DNA from: Nageia nagi
Taxonomy: Eukaryota > Pinophyta
DNA length: 64,000 nt
Assembly (NCBI GenBank): GCA_050084985.1
Contig: JBITNC010000001.1
Coordinates: forward strand, 51,832,001-51,896,000
Reading direction: 5' to 3'
Shown: in pieces, positions 11,141 through 23,330 of the stretch
Layout of the letters: each line of letters starts with the position of its first letter
How positions within the stretch are numbered: position 1 is the first letter of the stretch
Made by a program: the position numbers and the translations under genes
The notes under the pieces: model-generated
Database searches by the model: none
Seen by the model: the letters and a program-made list of their open reading frames with translations, nothing else
Told to the model about the DNA's origin: nothing

Positions 11141-11754
11141 AGAAAATTAGATCATCAATAAAGTCTGGAAGTAGAACATAGAGCCCGTTGAGGGAATAGA
11201 AGAGTAATGTATGAGGAAGAACACCTGGATCCACTTCATCTTAAGTGTTTGACCCTTGAGACCCTGTTAATGTGTCAACATCAACTCATTTCCTCATAAC
11301 AGTGGTAGTTCTTCTCAATCTATGCAAAACATAATATCTACCAACCAACATTACTCTGATTACTAACATCCATAGTATATATCATCAAGATTGCACAAAA
11401 GTAGATGGAGGTTAATAAACAAATAATCAAATCATACCAATCAAAGTGCAATCAAGCAACTATTCAATCTGCCATAGCATCGCTTTCAATTAGCAACAAT
11501 GCTAAACTCAATCAACTACAAGGTATTGGAAGGAACAATTAATAACATGTCAAAAAAGTTATGACTCTATGAACATGGTTGATCAAAAGTTACAAATCCC
11601 CAGAAGATCCAAAAAATTTGGATAGTTAATACTAATTTAAATTTGTATATTATACAATCTAAAATAGTTGTAACAATTATGTAAATAACATTATTGTAGT
11701 TATTTCATTCAATATTATTAATAAGATCCAACCATCCAATAGGGGAGGAAGTTG

Positions 11755-11762
11755 TATAAATA
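11755..11762 (+). promoter_or_regulatory. TATA box of the 5' LTR
   Basis: TATAAATA in the context GGAGGAAGTTGTATAAATAG is kept in both LTRs and lies about 500 bases before the LTR end, a sensible place for the element's own promoter. Confidence 0.65.
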
Positions 11763-12281
11763 GCTAAGGTTTAGAAGTTAGAAAGGTTGAACATTCTAAC
11801 AAATTTGCCTAATCTATAAGAGTAATTCAAACATGATAATACAATCTAATGATATTTTTTCCTCTTGCAACAAAAGTGGTTGTTATTGATTTTGTGAATG
11901 TTATGTATGAAATGTTTACTTGAAATTGTGGTTGTACATTATGATTGCGAGACCCCAAGTTTGAGGTAGTTTACTATTCTTGAACTTGGATATAGATTAT
12001 TACCTATGCTACAATGCCTATGTTGTAAATTTTCCATTTTAGTTGTTCATTTATTTATCTCTTTCCTATTACTCTTTACCTTTTTATCTCTTTCTTGTTA
12101 CTTTTGGCCTTTAACATAGATAGGAGCTGGCCTATAACCCAAAGATTGTACAAAAGACTTACATGAGTGCATTCCCACCACCTTTTATTCTTTTAAGGAA
12201 CCTATTATTGCAAGAAGTGTAGAACATGACTAGAACAAACTCTTATGGTTACACTATACTAATCAATAGTAGCTAGTTCTA

Positions 12282-12302
12282 TTTTTGGCACACGCAATGG
12301 GA
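12282..12302 (+). other. Candidate primer-binding site of the gypsy element
   Basis: TTTTTGGCACACGCAATGGGA lies 13 bases past the 5' LTR end. It resembles the TTTGGCGC...GTGGGA class of sites used by Tat-type gypsy elements after decay of C and G. The tRNA cannot be named with confidence. Confidence 0.45.
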
Positions 12303-12654
12303 TGTGAGCTAAATTGTATATTTAGTGGGTGTTATTAGACCTGATAACTTCATCTGGTGGGTTATCAATTTGATCCTTTAAGATTATAAGGTTTTTGTAA
12401 TGTTATTTGTGACTTTTCTATCAACCAGTTACTTTCTTCTAACTTGGGTACCTCCAGAATGCAAGCTAACTAGAAGTAATGCCAAAAATTCTCTAAGATA
12501 GCCTAGGTTTCAAGATCTATAACTTCCTTATAGGAGGACTAGATATAAAATATCTTGAGTTGCATCACCTTTTATCCCCTTAAGAGCTACCCCTTTATTA
12601 GTCACATTTGACTCATTCCCAAAAAATCTTTCACCTCTAGTTCGTACTTTAAGT

Positions 12655-13755
12655 ATGGCTCAACTAGTAGACTTCCCTACCTAAAATAATAGTCATCCCT
12701 TAGTTGTAGTTGCTAATTCATCACCTATACCTCAAGGAGCTTTTAAAGGCTTGCCTAAGTATGATGGCTCTAAAAAGACACCGTATGAGCACTATCAAGA
12801 TGTGTCATTGCTAGCTTCAAGCTTTGATATCACTAATGAAACTATGATGACAAGGCTATTGTCACATTCTTTTGAAGGAAAAGCAGCTGAATGGTTTAGG
12901 ACTCTCACCCCCCAATCTATAAATTCATATGGGGAGTTATGTCAAGTACTAATTAAAATATTTTCTGTAGATGGTGATGATAGCATGTTTCTTAACCTCA
13001 TAGCATGCATTAAAAGGCATTCACATGAATCTATTAATGATTTTAATATCAAAATTGAGGGAACATGGAAGTCCATACCAACAAGGATAATACCAACGAA
13101 TGCTCAAGCTCTGGTTTATTACCGAAAAGCTTTCCTTCCTAACCTTAATATGATTATTATTATGTTAAGAGATACATTCCTAGATGTTTATTAGATAGCT
13201 AAAATTGTAGAACATACCTTGGTTTCCTATGGTAAAATGCAACCTAGAATGCTCATGCCTGTATTTCCTAGTTTAACTCCTCCTAAACCTACTATTCAAA
13301 ATTACCTAACAGCATTGCCTACTATTGAATCTTTAAGTACTGGTACTAAACCCAAGTCTTGAGAAGAGGAAAGGATAATGTAGCTAGAGATAACTATTAG
13401 AAATCTAACTAACAAGCTCACTCTACAAGAAAGGCAAAATCATGGTTTTAACTATAGAAGATATGATAATCAGTATCAACCAAGATTCTAGCCTAGGGTT
13501 AATTACCCAAATAGTCTAATCCTCCTAAAGTAATTGAGAATGCTATTATGGCCAATTCTATATATGGTGCTTCTTTGGGAATTGTGGAATGGTGTCCACC
13601 ATGTTCAACTCCTCATTTTCTAGATTCATGTTTTGTATATCAACATCAATATTTAAGGTTACATTTTAACTATATGGTAGAACTTGCTTTAGATCTTGCT
13701 AGTAACCTCACAATTGTCAACTTTTGGGTTCTAATATTTGTAGAAGAATGAGCAA
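12655..13755 (+). pseudogene. Ty3/gypsy gag remnant
   Basis: An ATG at 12655 opens MAQLVDFPT, then a TAG, and the frame runs on through 12751-13194. There it reads PKYDGSKKTPYEHYQD, KAAEWFRTL and HESINDFNIKIEGTWKS, which is the Retrotrans_gag capsid pattern (F-G-P-HL-F, A-WF-L, D-F...F). After a TAG at 13192 the same frame continues to about 13500 with a proline-rich linker and a basic NLTNKLTLQERQNHGF segment. At 13590-13640 a CX2CX3HX4C motif, WCPPCSTPHFLDSC, looks like the nucleic-acid-binding knuckle. Stops are few and the rest is well preserved. It follows the primer-binding site by about 350 bases. Confidence 0.85.
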
Positions 13756-13989
13756 ATTGTGTTCATACCAAAGTAACTTCTTCAATAGCCCCATAGTAGC
13801 CTCAAATCACTCAATAGTATCCATATTCTACTCAACCTCAACCTGAACCTAATAAAGCTAAGACACCCTTAGCTCATCCTCATAACCAATGACATCAAAT
13901 CCCATTTAATTCATGTACTATTCCATCAAACCTAGGTACTAGTACCCTAGGTGAAATAGACCTTACTGCAACAAGAAAAGAAGTCCTAA

Positions 13990-14700
13990 ACAAAGAAAGA
14001 CCTAGCACATTGAGATATCCTTTTATCACTCATCATCATAAAGAAAAGGCTACTCAACATTTCATAGCACATTAACAAAATGAACCAAGTAAGTCCATCC
14101 CATATGCTCCATATAATATTATGAAAGAATTGAAAAAAACTCTTAGAATGATAATGTTTGATGCATTGAGAGTACCAAGTCAATTAGACCTCCTACAAGA
14201 AGAATTAAAATTAAGAAATAGTATAAAGAGTAAAAATGAAGAAAATTATATCTATGTTATGTCTGAAGTTGTCCCTCCAGCTCCAATAGGCATAATTAGA
14301 GCCCCACCTTTCTATTTATCCCTTAGATTAGAAGAATAGATAGTAAATAATTGTATGATTGATACTAAAGTTACTATAACTATTATTCCAAAATCTATTG
14401 CAAATGAAATGAAATTATACATTACAATATGCATCAATGGGGTCATACAGTTGGATTCTTCCTTAGTAGATATTATCAATAGTGTCAAAGGTGTTCAAAT
14501 AACCTTGAATGCCTTTCCTAATATTAGTGTTGTATAAGACATTATTGTATTTAATCTTCCATCTTTGTTAAGAATTTGTCCTTTTAGAGAATTCACTACC
14601 AATTTGGGAGGGTATCTAGCTTTAGACTATAGTCATCTTCTACTTCCCTTCCAAAATAATAGGTAAAATTAATGAGGCACTAAAACTACATCTCAAGGAT
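13990..14700 (+). pseudogene. Gypsy aspartic protease region
   Basis: The frame from 14121 reads IMKELKKTLRMI and ALRVPSQLDLLQEELK, typical of the linker before the protease in Tat-type elements. At 14355 it reads CMIDTKVTITIIPKSIANEM, which fits the active site MIDTGSA-INIIP; the G after DT is now K. Downstream, DIIVFNLPSLL and LGGYLALDYSHLLLPF match the conserved lvdlPP-yG-LSRd...LGGYL-lD-SHl-lP segment that follows. The active-site aspartate is present but the DTG triad is damaged and several stops interrupt it. Confidence 0.75.
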
Positions 14701-14879
14701 AAATGAGGGCATAAATGATCCATAATCAATAGAAATATTTGAAAGTGACACACTAAGGGAATCACTACTGATAATCGAAGTTCTATCAGCTAATGATCTA
14801 AACTATCAGATCATAGATGCTAGCATTAGTAATTATTATCTATATGAAAAGGTTCAATCAGTGTCAATTAGTGTTGATA

Positions 14880-15330
14880 GAGAATAAGAGGTATGAATGA
14901 TGTATTTTGATAGTTCTTGATGTAGACACAGATGTGGAGCTAGGGTCATACTCAAATCTCTCAAAGGGATAACCAAAAGATTCTCATTCTAATTCACATG
15001 GACTTGTACTAACAATGCTATTAAATATGAAGCCCTTTGTTTAGGGTTATCTAAAGTAATCAATTTGGGTATTAGATGCCTAATTATATATGGTGATTCT
15101 AAATTAGTCATCAAGAAAGTCAAAAATTAGATCAATTCTAAGTATCATTATTTGAAGAACTACAAGAATAGAGTGTGGGAGTTATTGGAATCATTCTTGG
15201 TCATCAATTTGATATCTATTCCTAGGAAGCACAACTAGATAGCTGATGTACTTGCTAAAAAAGGAGCATGTTACAACTCTGCACATCATAGAAGAGGAGC
15301 TCTTAGGGTCAAATTGTAATGTAGGCCTTC
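14880..15330 (+). pseudogene. Archaeal-type RNase H domain placed upstream of reverse transcriptase
   Basis: From 14900 the frame reads MYFDSS, stop, CRHRCGARVILKS, then FTWTCTNNAIKYEALCLGLS, then LIIYGDSKLVIKKVKN, then SIPRKHN, stop, IADVLAKKGA. This is the archaeal or plant-type RNase H found as the second RNase H of Tat elements, with the diagnostic CTNN-YEAL and YGDS-LVI strings. All four catalytic acids are in place: D at 14909, E at 15029, D at 15095 and D at 15244. It precedes the RT-associated DVFAW-like segment (15690) and RT. In Tat elements this domain is normally between the gypsy RNase H and integrase, and no copy is seen there in this element. The domain call is strong; the unusual order is read directly from the sequence. 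Confidence 0.85.
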
Positions 15331-15433
15331 AATTCATGATATTGCAAACTTCTAGCAGGTATTTGACTCTGATGAGCATATTATCAATTTCCTTATAGAT
15401 GAAGTGCTGGATAACACTTTTGGTACTTAGGAG

Positions 15434-16930
15434 ATGTCTAATTGTTTCCAAGAATTAGACATCATTCAACTAAGAAATAATGTAATACCAAAAGGAATGC
15501 TCTATTTTGAAATACTATTTGATTCAAAATATGTCCCAAAGGCAAAGTCTTTGGTCATCTCAAATGAGAATTATGTTGAGCTAGAGGTAAAACTTAACAA
15601 ATTCATAAAAGTTGGTTCAAAATGCTTGGATGAAAAAAAGGTTGCTATGTCTTAGATTTATAATGAGTTTTTCTAGGTGATTGCTTGGACTTATTATGAT
15701 CTCAAGACATATGATAAAAATATCATCCAACATATAGTTGAGCTTCAACCAGATACAAAACCATATAGGCAAAAGCAAAGACTGGTAAATCCAAAAATAG
15801 AAGAAGCTTTGAAATAGGAGTTAATCAAACTCCTTCATTGAAAAATCATTTTTCTAATAAAGTATTCTTCTTGGGTTGCAAATTTAATTCCTGTAAGAAA
15901 TAAAAATGAAGAAATTAGACTTTGTTTTGATTTTATAAATCTAAATAAAATGTCCTTAAAAGATAATTATCTTGTCCCTCCTATGGAACATCCTACATAT
16001 AGTAGCTGGGCCCTATTAGTTTTCAATGATAGATGGATACTCAATATTTAATCAAATTTGGGTGAAGGATGAAGATCAATTTAGGACAATATTCATAACT
16101 AAATGGGGCACATTTACTTTTCAAAGGATGCTAGTAGGTCTTTCTAATGCAGGAGCTACTTTTTAGAGAGCCATGGATCATGCATTTGATGAGATAATAA
16201 ACAAGATCATATTAATTTATCTAGATGATATTACTATCTTCTCTAGAAGTAGAAGTGATCATCTAGAACATTTGAAATTAGTCTTTGAAAAATGCATAAG
16301 ATTTGGCATTTCTATCAACTCTAAAAAGTCAATTTTTATGATCACCCAAGGAAAGCTACTTGGCCATATTATTTCAAAGGAAGGGATAGCAATTGATCTA
16401 GAAAGAGTGAAAGCTATAGAGGCATTGCTACTTCCATCAAACAAAAAGGCCTTATATTCATTCCTTGATCAAATCAATTTTGTTAGAAAATTTATTAATA
16501 ACTTTTCAAAAATTGTATCACCAATCACTTCTATGCTAAAAAAGGATGTTGAATTTTCCTAGTCATATGAAGCAAAGATAGCTTTCAAAGAAATAAAGAA
16601 GGCTATAACTAAAGCACTGGTGCTTAAGAGTCCTAATATGTGAAAAGATTTTATTATGTATGCACATGGAGCAAATAAGAGCATAGCTGCAATCCTTGCA
16701 TAGAAAGATGATAATAATGAGGAACACCCAATTACCTTTCATAGTAAAACATTGCATCAACATCAACATAGATACACTTTTATTAAAAAGCAAGTGTTTT
16801 CTATCATGAAAATATTTAAAACGTTCAAGCATTATGTATCCCACAATAGAATCATTATGTATACTATTCATCTAGATGTAAAAAATTACATTATACAAAG
16901 AGATCTAGGTGAAGGAAAAGCTAGCTAGAT
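15434..16930 (+). pseudogene. Ty3/gypsy reverse transcriptase and native RNase H
   Basis: The pre-RT segment reads NEFF, stop, VIAWTYYDLKTYD and LQPDTKPYRQKQRLVNPKIE. RT follows with SSWVANLIPVRNKNEEIRLC, FDFINLNKMSLKDNYLVPP, MIDGYSIFNQIWVKDEDQFR, KWGTFTFQRMLVGLSNAGAT and the catalytic YLDD box (16218-16229), kept intact in the long open stretch 16173-16562. The connection reads LLGHIISKEGIAIDLERVKA and NFVRKFINNFSKIVSPITSM. The native RNase H at 16563-16900 has IMYAHGANKSIAAILA and HPITFHSKTLHQHQHRY. Its first catalytic acid is absent (H or G where D is expected), as in the degenerate native RNase H of dual-RNase-H elements. There are a handful of stops and one or two frame changes. Confidence 0.9.
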
Positions 16931-16939
16931 TACCAAGAT

Positions 16940-18333
16940 AATGGAATATGATATAGAAATCAAGCCAACCAAGCTGATTAGAGGTAGGTCTCTATGTTAG
17001 AATATGGCTAAAGCTTCACATATGATTACTTTTATGGAAGATGAATAGCAACTCAATTATAAGAGTGATTGGATTAAGCAAATTATTATTTATTTTCAAA
17101 TACGTAAGTGCCTTGAAGCTTTGGATAGATTCCTAAAAATAAGATTCAGATTACATGCCCTTAAATTTGTTATGATAGATGATCACTTGCACAAAAAAAA
17201 TTTTGATCAAACCCTTATTAGATGCATGATTGAAGATGAATTCTAAAGGATATTGCATGAATTGCATTATGAATTTTTTGGTAGGTACTATAGTGGATCA
17301 ATTATAGCAATAAAAGTGTTACAAGCTTAATACTATTGGCCCACTATATTTCAAGATTAATTTAAGATTGCATGAGAATGTGACAAATGCAATAGATTTG
17401 TGGGGAAAAGAAGATAAGCTACCATGCCTCTCAAACTAGTAGTAATGGATGAGCCTTTTAAGAAATGGGGTATGGACTTTATTGGTGTCATAAAACCCAA
17501 TTCTTTAGTTAGGTACAAATTTATTTTGACCACCATAAACCATTTCACTAAATAGTCAGAGGCTATGCCATGTAAACATGCAGATCAAGAAGCAATGATA
17601 GAGATGATTAAAAAAAATAATCACCCACTTTGTAATCCCATAAACTATAGTGTTAAACAATGGTCTGACATTTACTAGAGGTAATCTATCAAGCTTTGTA
17701 GCTCAATATGGAATCTACTAGTTATTCTCTTCAAACTATTACACATAGGGTAAGAGGTTAGTTGAATCCATTAATAAAAACTTGAGTCAAATTGTCAAAA
17801 TAACAATTGAAGGGAATCCTAGGCAATGGCATTCACAATTGGACTATGCATTATGGGTAGATAGAATTAGTATAAAATCAGCTATAAAGACATCTATGTA
17901 TGCATTAGTGTATGGTAAAAGACTAGTATTGCCAATACATATGGAGTTACCAGCTTTACAAACCCTACAAGAAATGGAAGACCATGACTTTGAGCCACTA
18001 CTATCTAGATATAATCAACTCCTAAAATTTGAGGATGATCACAACAAAGAATATGAGTCATTCCAACATTGCCAAAGCATTGTTAAGAGATGTTTTGATA
18101 AGAAAACATCTTCCCGGGTGAAGTTTGAACCAGGTGATATTGTTCTCAAATGGGATGAGGAAAGAACAAAACTTAGGAGACACCAAAAATTTGACTCACT
18201 TTGGAGCAAGCTCTATGCCATTATCCAAGCTATGCAAAATAATGCATTCAAGTTACAAGATGTTATCGAGTCTCGAGAATTACCTATTCCCATCAATGGG
18301 ATCTATTTAAAGCATTATCGGGTGATGAGGTAA
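16940..18333 (+). pseudogene. Ty3/gypsy integrase
   Basis: The N-terminal zinc region (17220-17400) reads ILHELHYEFFGRYYSG and ECDKCNRFVGKRR, with the second histidine of HHCC changed to tyrosine. The core has PFKKWGMDFIGVI with the first catalytic D. The second catalytic position reads VLNNGLTFTRG, so D is replaced by N. The third reads RLVESINKNLSQI with E kept. The last 183 codons (17782-18333) are open and read NPRQWHSQLDYALWVDRI, MYALVYGKRLVLPIHMELPA, VKFEPGDIVLKWDEER and YLKHYRVMR, the usual C-terminal domain. There is no chromodomain, consistent with Tat rather than a chromovirus. It joins the RNase H with no second RNase H between them. Confidence 0.9.
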
Positions 18334-18390
18334 ATTGGATTCCTTGCAAGGCATTATATAGTGTAAATACTATAAATAAATTATTTATAA

Positions 18391-18413
18391 AATAATAATA
18401 ATAATAATAATAA
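18391..18413. repeat. (AAT)n microsatellite
   Basis: Seven or so AAT units directly after the integrase frame, at the start of the extra 3' region. Confidence 0.9.
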
Positions 18414-18928
18414 AATATTTGCACAATTTTCAAAAAGAGTTAATGGCCTTTAAAGATCAAATCTATTAGGAATTAATGTTGATGTACCACCTAGTTATCA
18501 ACTTTAATTCAGATTAGGTAAGAGTTAATGCTGACATGCTATCTAGCTATATATAAATTAAATGGAATTTAAGAAAAGATTTCTTTGTATTTCACTAACT
18601 ACTATATAAGTACAACAAATTAAAGCTAGTATGCTTTGAAATTACTAATCTAGTTAATGCTAGCTAAGTTTGTATAGTATGCGGATCTTGAGATCCTCAA
18701 GGAATAACTGCCATTAATGAAAATCCTATCAAATCTTGGAAAAATAAAACTCCTCTCATACTCTTAGTTTGACACTTTAGCATATTTTGAGACCCAAGGT
18801 TTAGAGCATTTAGAGCAAAGAAATCTCATAGTCGAGTTATCTTGAGAAAAAAGAGAAGTTACAAGACCTCCTACTACCTAGACTACAAGTTTTATGATTA
18901 GCAAAAGTTCAAAAGAGGGTAAGATTAT

Positions 18929-20228
18929 CATGGTAGCTTCTCAATCATCCTCTATAGTAGAAATTAATCAAATCAACACTAACTTGCTTCATTTCATGAA
19001 GAATATGTCAAGAATACACTTGGGGTGAACTAGATCAAAATGGGAGTGATTAGTCACATTGATACATGGAGAGCTGATCCTACCTATGTGCTTTTGATAT
19101 AAAAGACTATTGAAGTCCCCAAAAAAGAAAAATCTCTTGCTAAATCTAGGATAGATATCATAATCAACCAAGGTTTGGCATATTATGTGCTTTATGAGTC
19201 TTTCACATGCCCTAAGCTTCTATATTCCCTAGCACACAAGCACCATCAAAAGGGATATCAAATTGGCATGTACAAGGGGATTGAAGAGGAGCAATCTACA
19301 AAACTTATGTTTGAATTAATGTTGGAATATTCTCTAGATTCTTTGTCCAAGTGTTTGCAATACTAGCAAACTAGACATTCCATGTGAAAAAACAAATTGA
19401 TTTGAAGAAGGAGAAATTTGATTTTTATATCAATGAAGATGAGATGCTGAACTGGATTGGTGAAAGATACCAAGATAGCAAGAGATCAAAACTCTTATAG
19501 AGCTATTAGATAGCTCTTTTTGAAAGGAAAAAAGATAAGTAAGTGCTACAGGAACTTGTAGTTATTTTGGGGAAGAAACTTGAGACAGAAGTAGATGAGG
19601 CCATGGTCACATGGCATATAATATTTTGGAGGCCCATGTTTGCTATGATTTCTTGACCTTCATAATTGGATAAATTAAGAGATGCCTATTTAATATACAA
19701 AAGTCAAACTTCAAGCATTATTCCTACCTATGGTGGCTATTTGTCCATCAAAATTTGGAGAAGTTGGTAGAGGCAGGTCTCCCAATTGATCTGACCAACT
19801 CCAGTGATGCTTTGGTGCCAATTGATTTGATGGTACTAGTTTTGAGTAAATTGCACAAGTCTTATTATTACTTTATGGATAAATTTTATGCTACCATAGT
19901 AAAAATTTTGACTAGAAAATTCCCCAATAGGCTATGTAAGAGCACAACGAGAGAGTTGTAAAGGGGGAATAAAATTGATGACTAGTACTTCTCAAAAGAC
20001 CATACCATGATAATAAGGTTTGGATATTTTGATAAGCCATTATTTTTTCCCAAGTATGTTACCTCCCAATTATATTCAATAGAGATGGGTAGGAAAATAT
20101 ATGCAATAGAGACTAAGTATGGGACTGGAGGAAATTTCAAATCCATTGTAAATATAATGATATCCATAGAAAATTTTACTTTATTAGAGATAGGATGTAC
20201 AAAAAGCATCACTCAATTCATTGAGTAG
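18929..20228 (+). pseudogene. Extra coding region downstream of integrase, part 1 (function unknown)
   Basis: An ATG at 18929 begins MVASQSSSIVEINQINTNLL. Coding-like frames with scattered stops continue past 20200. Clear stretches are VISHIDTWRADPTYVLLI, GLAYYVLYESFTCPKLLYSL, KLETEVDEAMVTWHIIFWRP and the open run at 20007-20228 with RFGYFDKPLFFPKYVTSQLY and EMGRKIYAIETKYGTGG. The composition (W, Y, P, G at regular places, long same-frame runs) argues for a former protein, not chance. No family was recognised. No signal peptide or clear membrane segment was seen, so an env-like role is not supported. Extra frames between pol and the 3' LTR are known in some plant gypsy lineages such as Athila and Grande, but no similarity can be claimed. 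Confidence 0.55.
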
Positions 20229-20639
20229 AATTTCAAGTTGAATAATGTTGAAACTACATGATGTATGATACATCAGGGTAGATGACCCAGTTAATAAGGA
20301 TGAGCAAGAAATGTTTGGCATTCATACATGATAGTAGGCCACATATTGAATGCTTTATAAATAAAATAGAGCAAGAGGTAGAATTATACCTAGAGATTGG
20401 GAATTTATGCCTTTAAATAAGCTTGGATGGGTTTGGAGGGAATAAGGAAGTATAAAAACTAGGAGAATAAGAGGCAATATTTTGTCCTCAACCTAGAGGT
20501 CCTCACCCAATCAGCATATCCTGGGTGGGGTCCCAATAAAATTCATTATTTTACAAAATTCAAATTTGAATACATAATAAAAATTCACTACATTAAAGGT
20601 GAATTATTTGAAAATTTTAAATATGAAAAATATTGTGAG
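20229..20639 (+). other. Weakly coding stretch between the two parts of the extra 3' region
   Basis: Many stops in every frame. It may link the two coding parts, but nothing can be recognised. Confidence 0.35.
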
Positions 20640-22110
20640 GTAGAATATTCAAAGGATCCAATACCTGAGTTAGGATAGCCACTCCCTCCTCATTTTCATG
20701 GGAAACCCACTATAGAGGAGAGGATACTACAAACAACACAAATGACTGTTATCATTCAACCTTCAAATAAGAAAAAATAGGATCCCTTGAATACCACCAC
20801 TTCTTCCTAGGAACCTTCTCCTAAAAGGAAGAGAAAGATTCAAACTCTAGCTTAGAAGGAGCAAAAAGTGAAGAAGGAGCAAAGGCCCATCAAGAAGCCT
20901 CGATCAGTCACAGGAAGGCCATAATCACAACTAATTATTCCTTTATATTTAGAGGCAATGGAATAACTCCTAAGGGTGGTTATCTAAGAGGAAAAAATTC
21001 TTGATCCTAAAAAATTTTACTAACCATAAGATGCTAAAGTTGGTAGTACAGAATAGGCCCAAGAGTAGCAGTAAGAGAAAATCCTAGCAAAAGAACAAAG
21101 TTGAATTTAGCCAAGTGGGGAAGGAGCACCTGAGTCTAGAGAAGCAGCTATGATGGCACCTAGAGGAGGCTCATGATATTATGAGGATGATGATGAGTTT
21201 AAGAAAAAGGACTTTAGCCAATTGGATGACCCTAAAGAAATACATGAGGTAATGGAAGAAGCTAAAGCCTAAACTAGAGGTCCAATAGTTAACTCCTCCC
21301 AAACCATTACAACCAATTCAACAAGCAGAGACACCTATAGTAGGTTAAATTATTTCTTCTCATTCTTTTACTTTAATTACCTCATAAGAGGAAATAAAGT
21401 CCATTTTTTCTACATAAATTGTAGAGCACATTGACTAGGTAACTTTTGTAAATAAATCTTATGTGTTCCCTAAGCAATAGTTAAGAATTTTGAGCAAAGT
21501 GACAAATATGGGAGACATTAAAATTGCTTAAATGCCTTTCAAAGAAGGACATCTAGAGCTAACTCCTATGGTAGTAATAAATGTAAATATGCAGAGTGCC
21601 CCAACCATTGATCAATCTAGATTCCTATTCAACACCTCAATGGTAGTTGGGAAGAGTCTTCAATCAATGGAGACTAAAATTGAAAAATTAAATAAAATGG
21701 TTGATCAGTATAAGAAGGACTACTCCCTCAAAGACAAGACAATAGTTAGGTTGTAGAACAAGAATAAAGATTTGATTATAAAATTGGAGAAGTAAAAAAT
21801 ATAATTTAATAAGAGCATGGCTACATCAAGAGAGCAACTAGACACTACCAATCAAATAATAGAAGAACTAAAAGCTCAAGCAGTAGTGGTAGATGCCCAG
21901 AAAGTAAAGTAGATTGAGGTCGAGATGCAAAGTGTCAATGCAAAAATTAAGATTCTATCAAAAGATAATGCAAATCTACTATTGCTAATAAAAAAATTTA
22001 GAAAATCTACTTGTACCTACTCAAGTAACAAGCAATCCAAGCTATTAAAGAATTCCATGCTCAATGTGCTCTCCATAAGCAAACTCTATACATATCTGGG
22101 AAGGTGCTAG
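20640..22110 (+). pseudogene. Extra coding region downstream of integrase, part 2 (basic segment and coiled coil)
   Basis: Around 20680-20920 the frame reads PPLPPHFHGKPTIEERILQT, then PSPKRKRKIQTLA and EQKVKKEQRPIKKPRS, a proline-rich then strongly basic segment that looks like a nuclear-localisation signal. An acidic EDDDEFKKKDFSQLDDPKE segment follows near 21180. The open run at 21532-21756 reads GKSLQSMETKIEKLNKMVDQ and KDYSLKDKTIVRL, and 21840-22110 continues with INAKIKILSKDNANLLLLIK-like heptads, both typical of a coiled coil. Stops separate the pieces. Function unknown. The basic and coiled-coil parts suggest a DNA- or RNA-associated structural protein, which is inference. Confidence 0.5.
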
Positions 22111-22731
22111 AAAGGATTTAGATTTGATTAAGGATTCTAATTGAAAAGGAGTTTGCAATAGTCTCCCCAAGGCCTAAGTAATCTTATTAGAGAAGAATCC
22201 ATGAAATATATAATCTCCAAAGCTTAGTATTCAATATGGATTTAAATAAACACTAGCTCATAACAAAGCTATGATTTGTCAATAAATTCTTTAATTATTT
22301 GGTTGAAATAAAAGCTCCCAAAATATGGGAAGAAGATAATGTACAAGGTAGTGTTTCCAATTTAGTAGCCAATACCATTCAATTTTTAGAACATTATTTC
22401 TCTAAGAAGCAAATCTTAGATTTATAGCAAATAAGTGAATTACCTCAGGAAGCCATTGAAAAAATTTTGCATGCTAGAAAATTAAATAATAGCTTGAAAG
22501 TGTTCAAGTCAGACACTAAGAAGATCAAGCAATGCCTCATCCTTTCATAGCCTAATTACAAAGAGTTGAGTGAACTCAATAAAAATATGTATCCATTCCT
22601 CCCATAAGATTTGATGGTGGCAATTGAAACTATGAGTAGATCTTCTTCAAGACTAGGACAAGTCACTAGGAGCAACAGTTAATCAATCTTAATCTCTAGT
22701 AGGAAAAGACCCCTAAGAGCTACTATAAGAT
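22111..22731 (+). other. 3' part of gypsy interior before the 3' LTR
   Basis: Weak coding signal only (for example EAIEKILHARKLNNSLKVFK near 22450). No convincing polypurine tract: the best purine run before the LTR, AGGAAAAGA at about 22701, is 20 or more bases away. Confidence 0.4.
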
Positions 22732-23330
22732 TGTATTATTTTGAAAAAATACTCAAAATTTGGGTAATATACTATTCTTTATTCTTTATTATTTCATTTA
22801 CCTTAGTGCCTAGAAGCTATGTACATAAGAATACCTAGGAAACCTCCATTCTTTTAGAGTTTTCATGTCATGTATTGTTAAAGCTTTTTTCCTTTTTTCA
22901 CTTTCCTATTCTTTAGAGTGTCAAGAATCATCTTATAAATAAGGTAATTTAGAAATTTTGTCTTTTTTCAATATCCAAGAAATATGTATAAAAGGTCACC
23001 CATAGATTCTATCAAAACACTTATGTTAAGTTTATATTATTTTATTCTTTAGTGACCATAAGTCCAAACTACCCTAAAGTCATGTCATATTCTCCAAATT
23101 CACCCAAGAAGTCATGAACTAAAATTGCCCATAATTATATTTGTCACCTTAGAGTGTCTAGGAGTCATTAACATGAAGGTCCAAGGCTTGCACATATATG
23201 CAAAGTTCAACCTTTAAAATATGTGAACAAAGCCCAAATATTTCAAAGCATCATAATTATCAATCAAAGTAAGTAGGCCCTAGAGTAGATAGAAGGCATT
23301 GTAGATTCTTGAAGATCACTAATAGTGCTT

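Larger units (their letters stand above)
10281..12268 (+). repeat. 5' LTR of the nested gypsy element
   Basis: It aligns with 22732-24737 from the AAAATACTCAAAATTTGGG block near the left end to the CACTATACCAATCAATA-like right end. The left terminus TATATT corresponds to TGTATT in the 3' LTR, so the canonical TG has mutated here. It contains four 78-bp subrepeats and a TATA box. Confidence 0.92.

Noticed and set aside
18929-20228. Envelope-like gene in the extra 3' region
   Set aside because: Position would fit, but no signal peptide, membrane anchor or coiled-coil fusion pattern was seen in this part.
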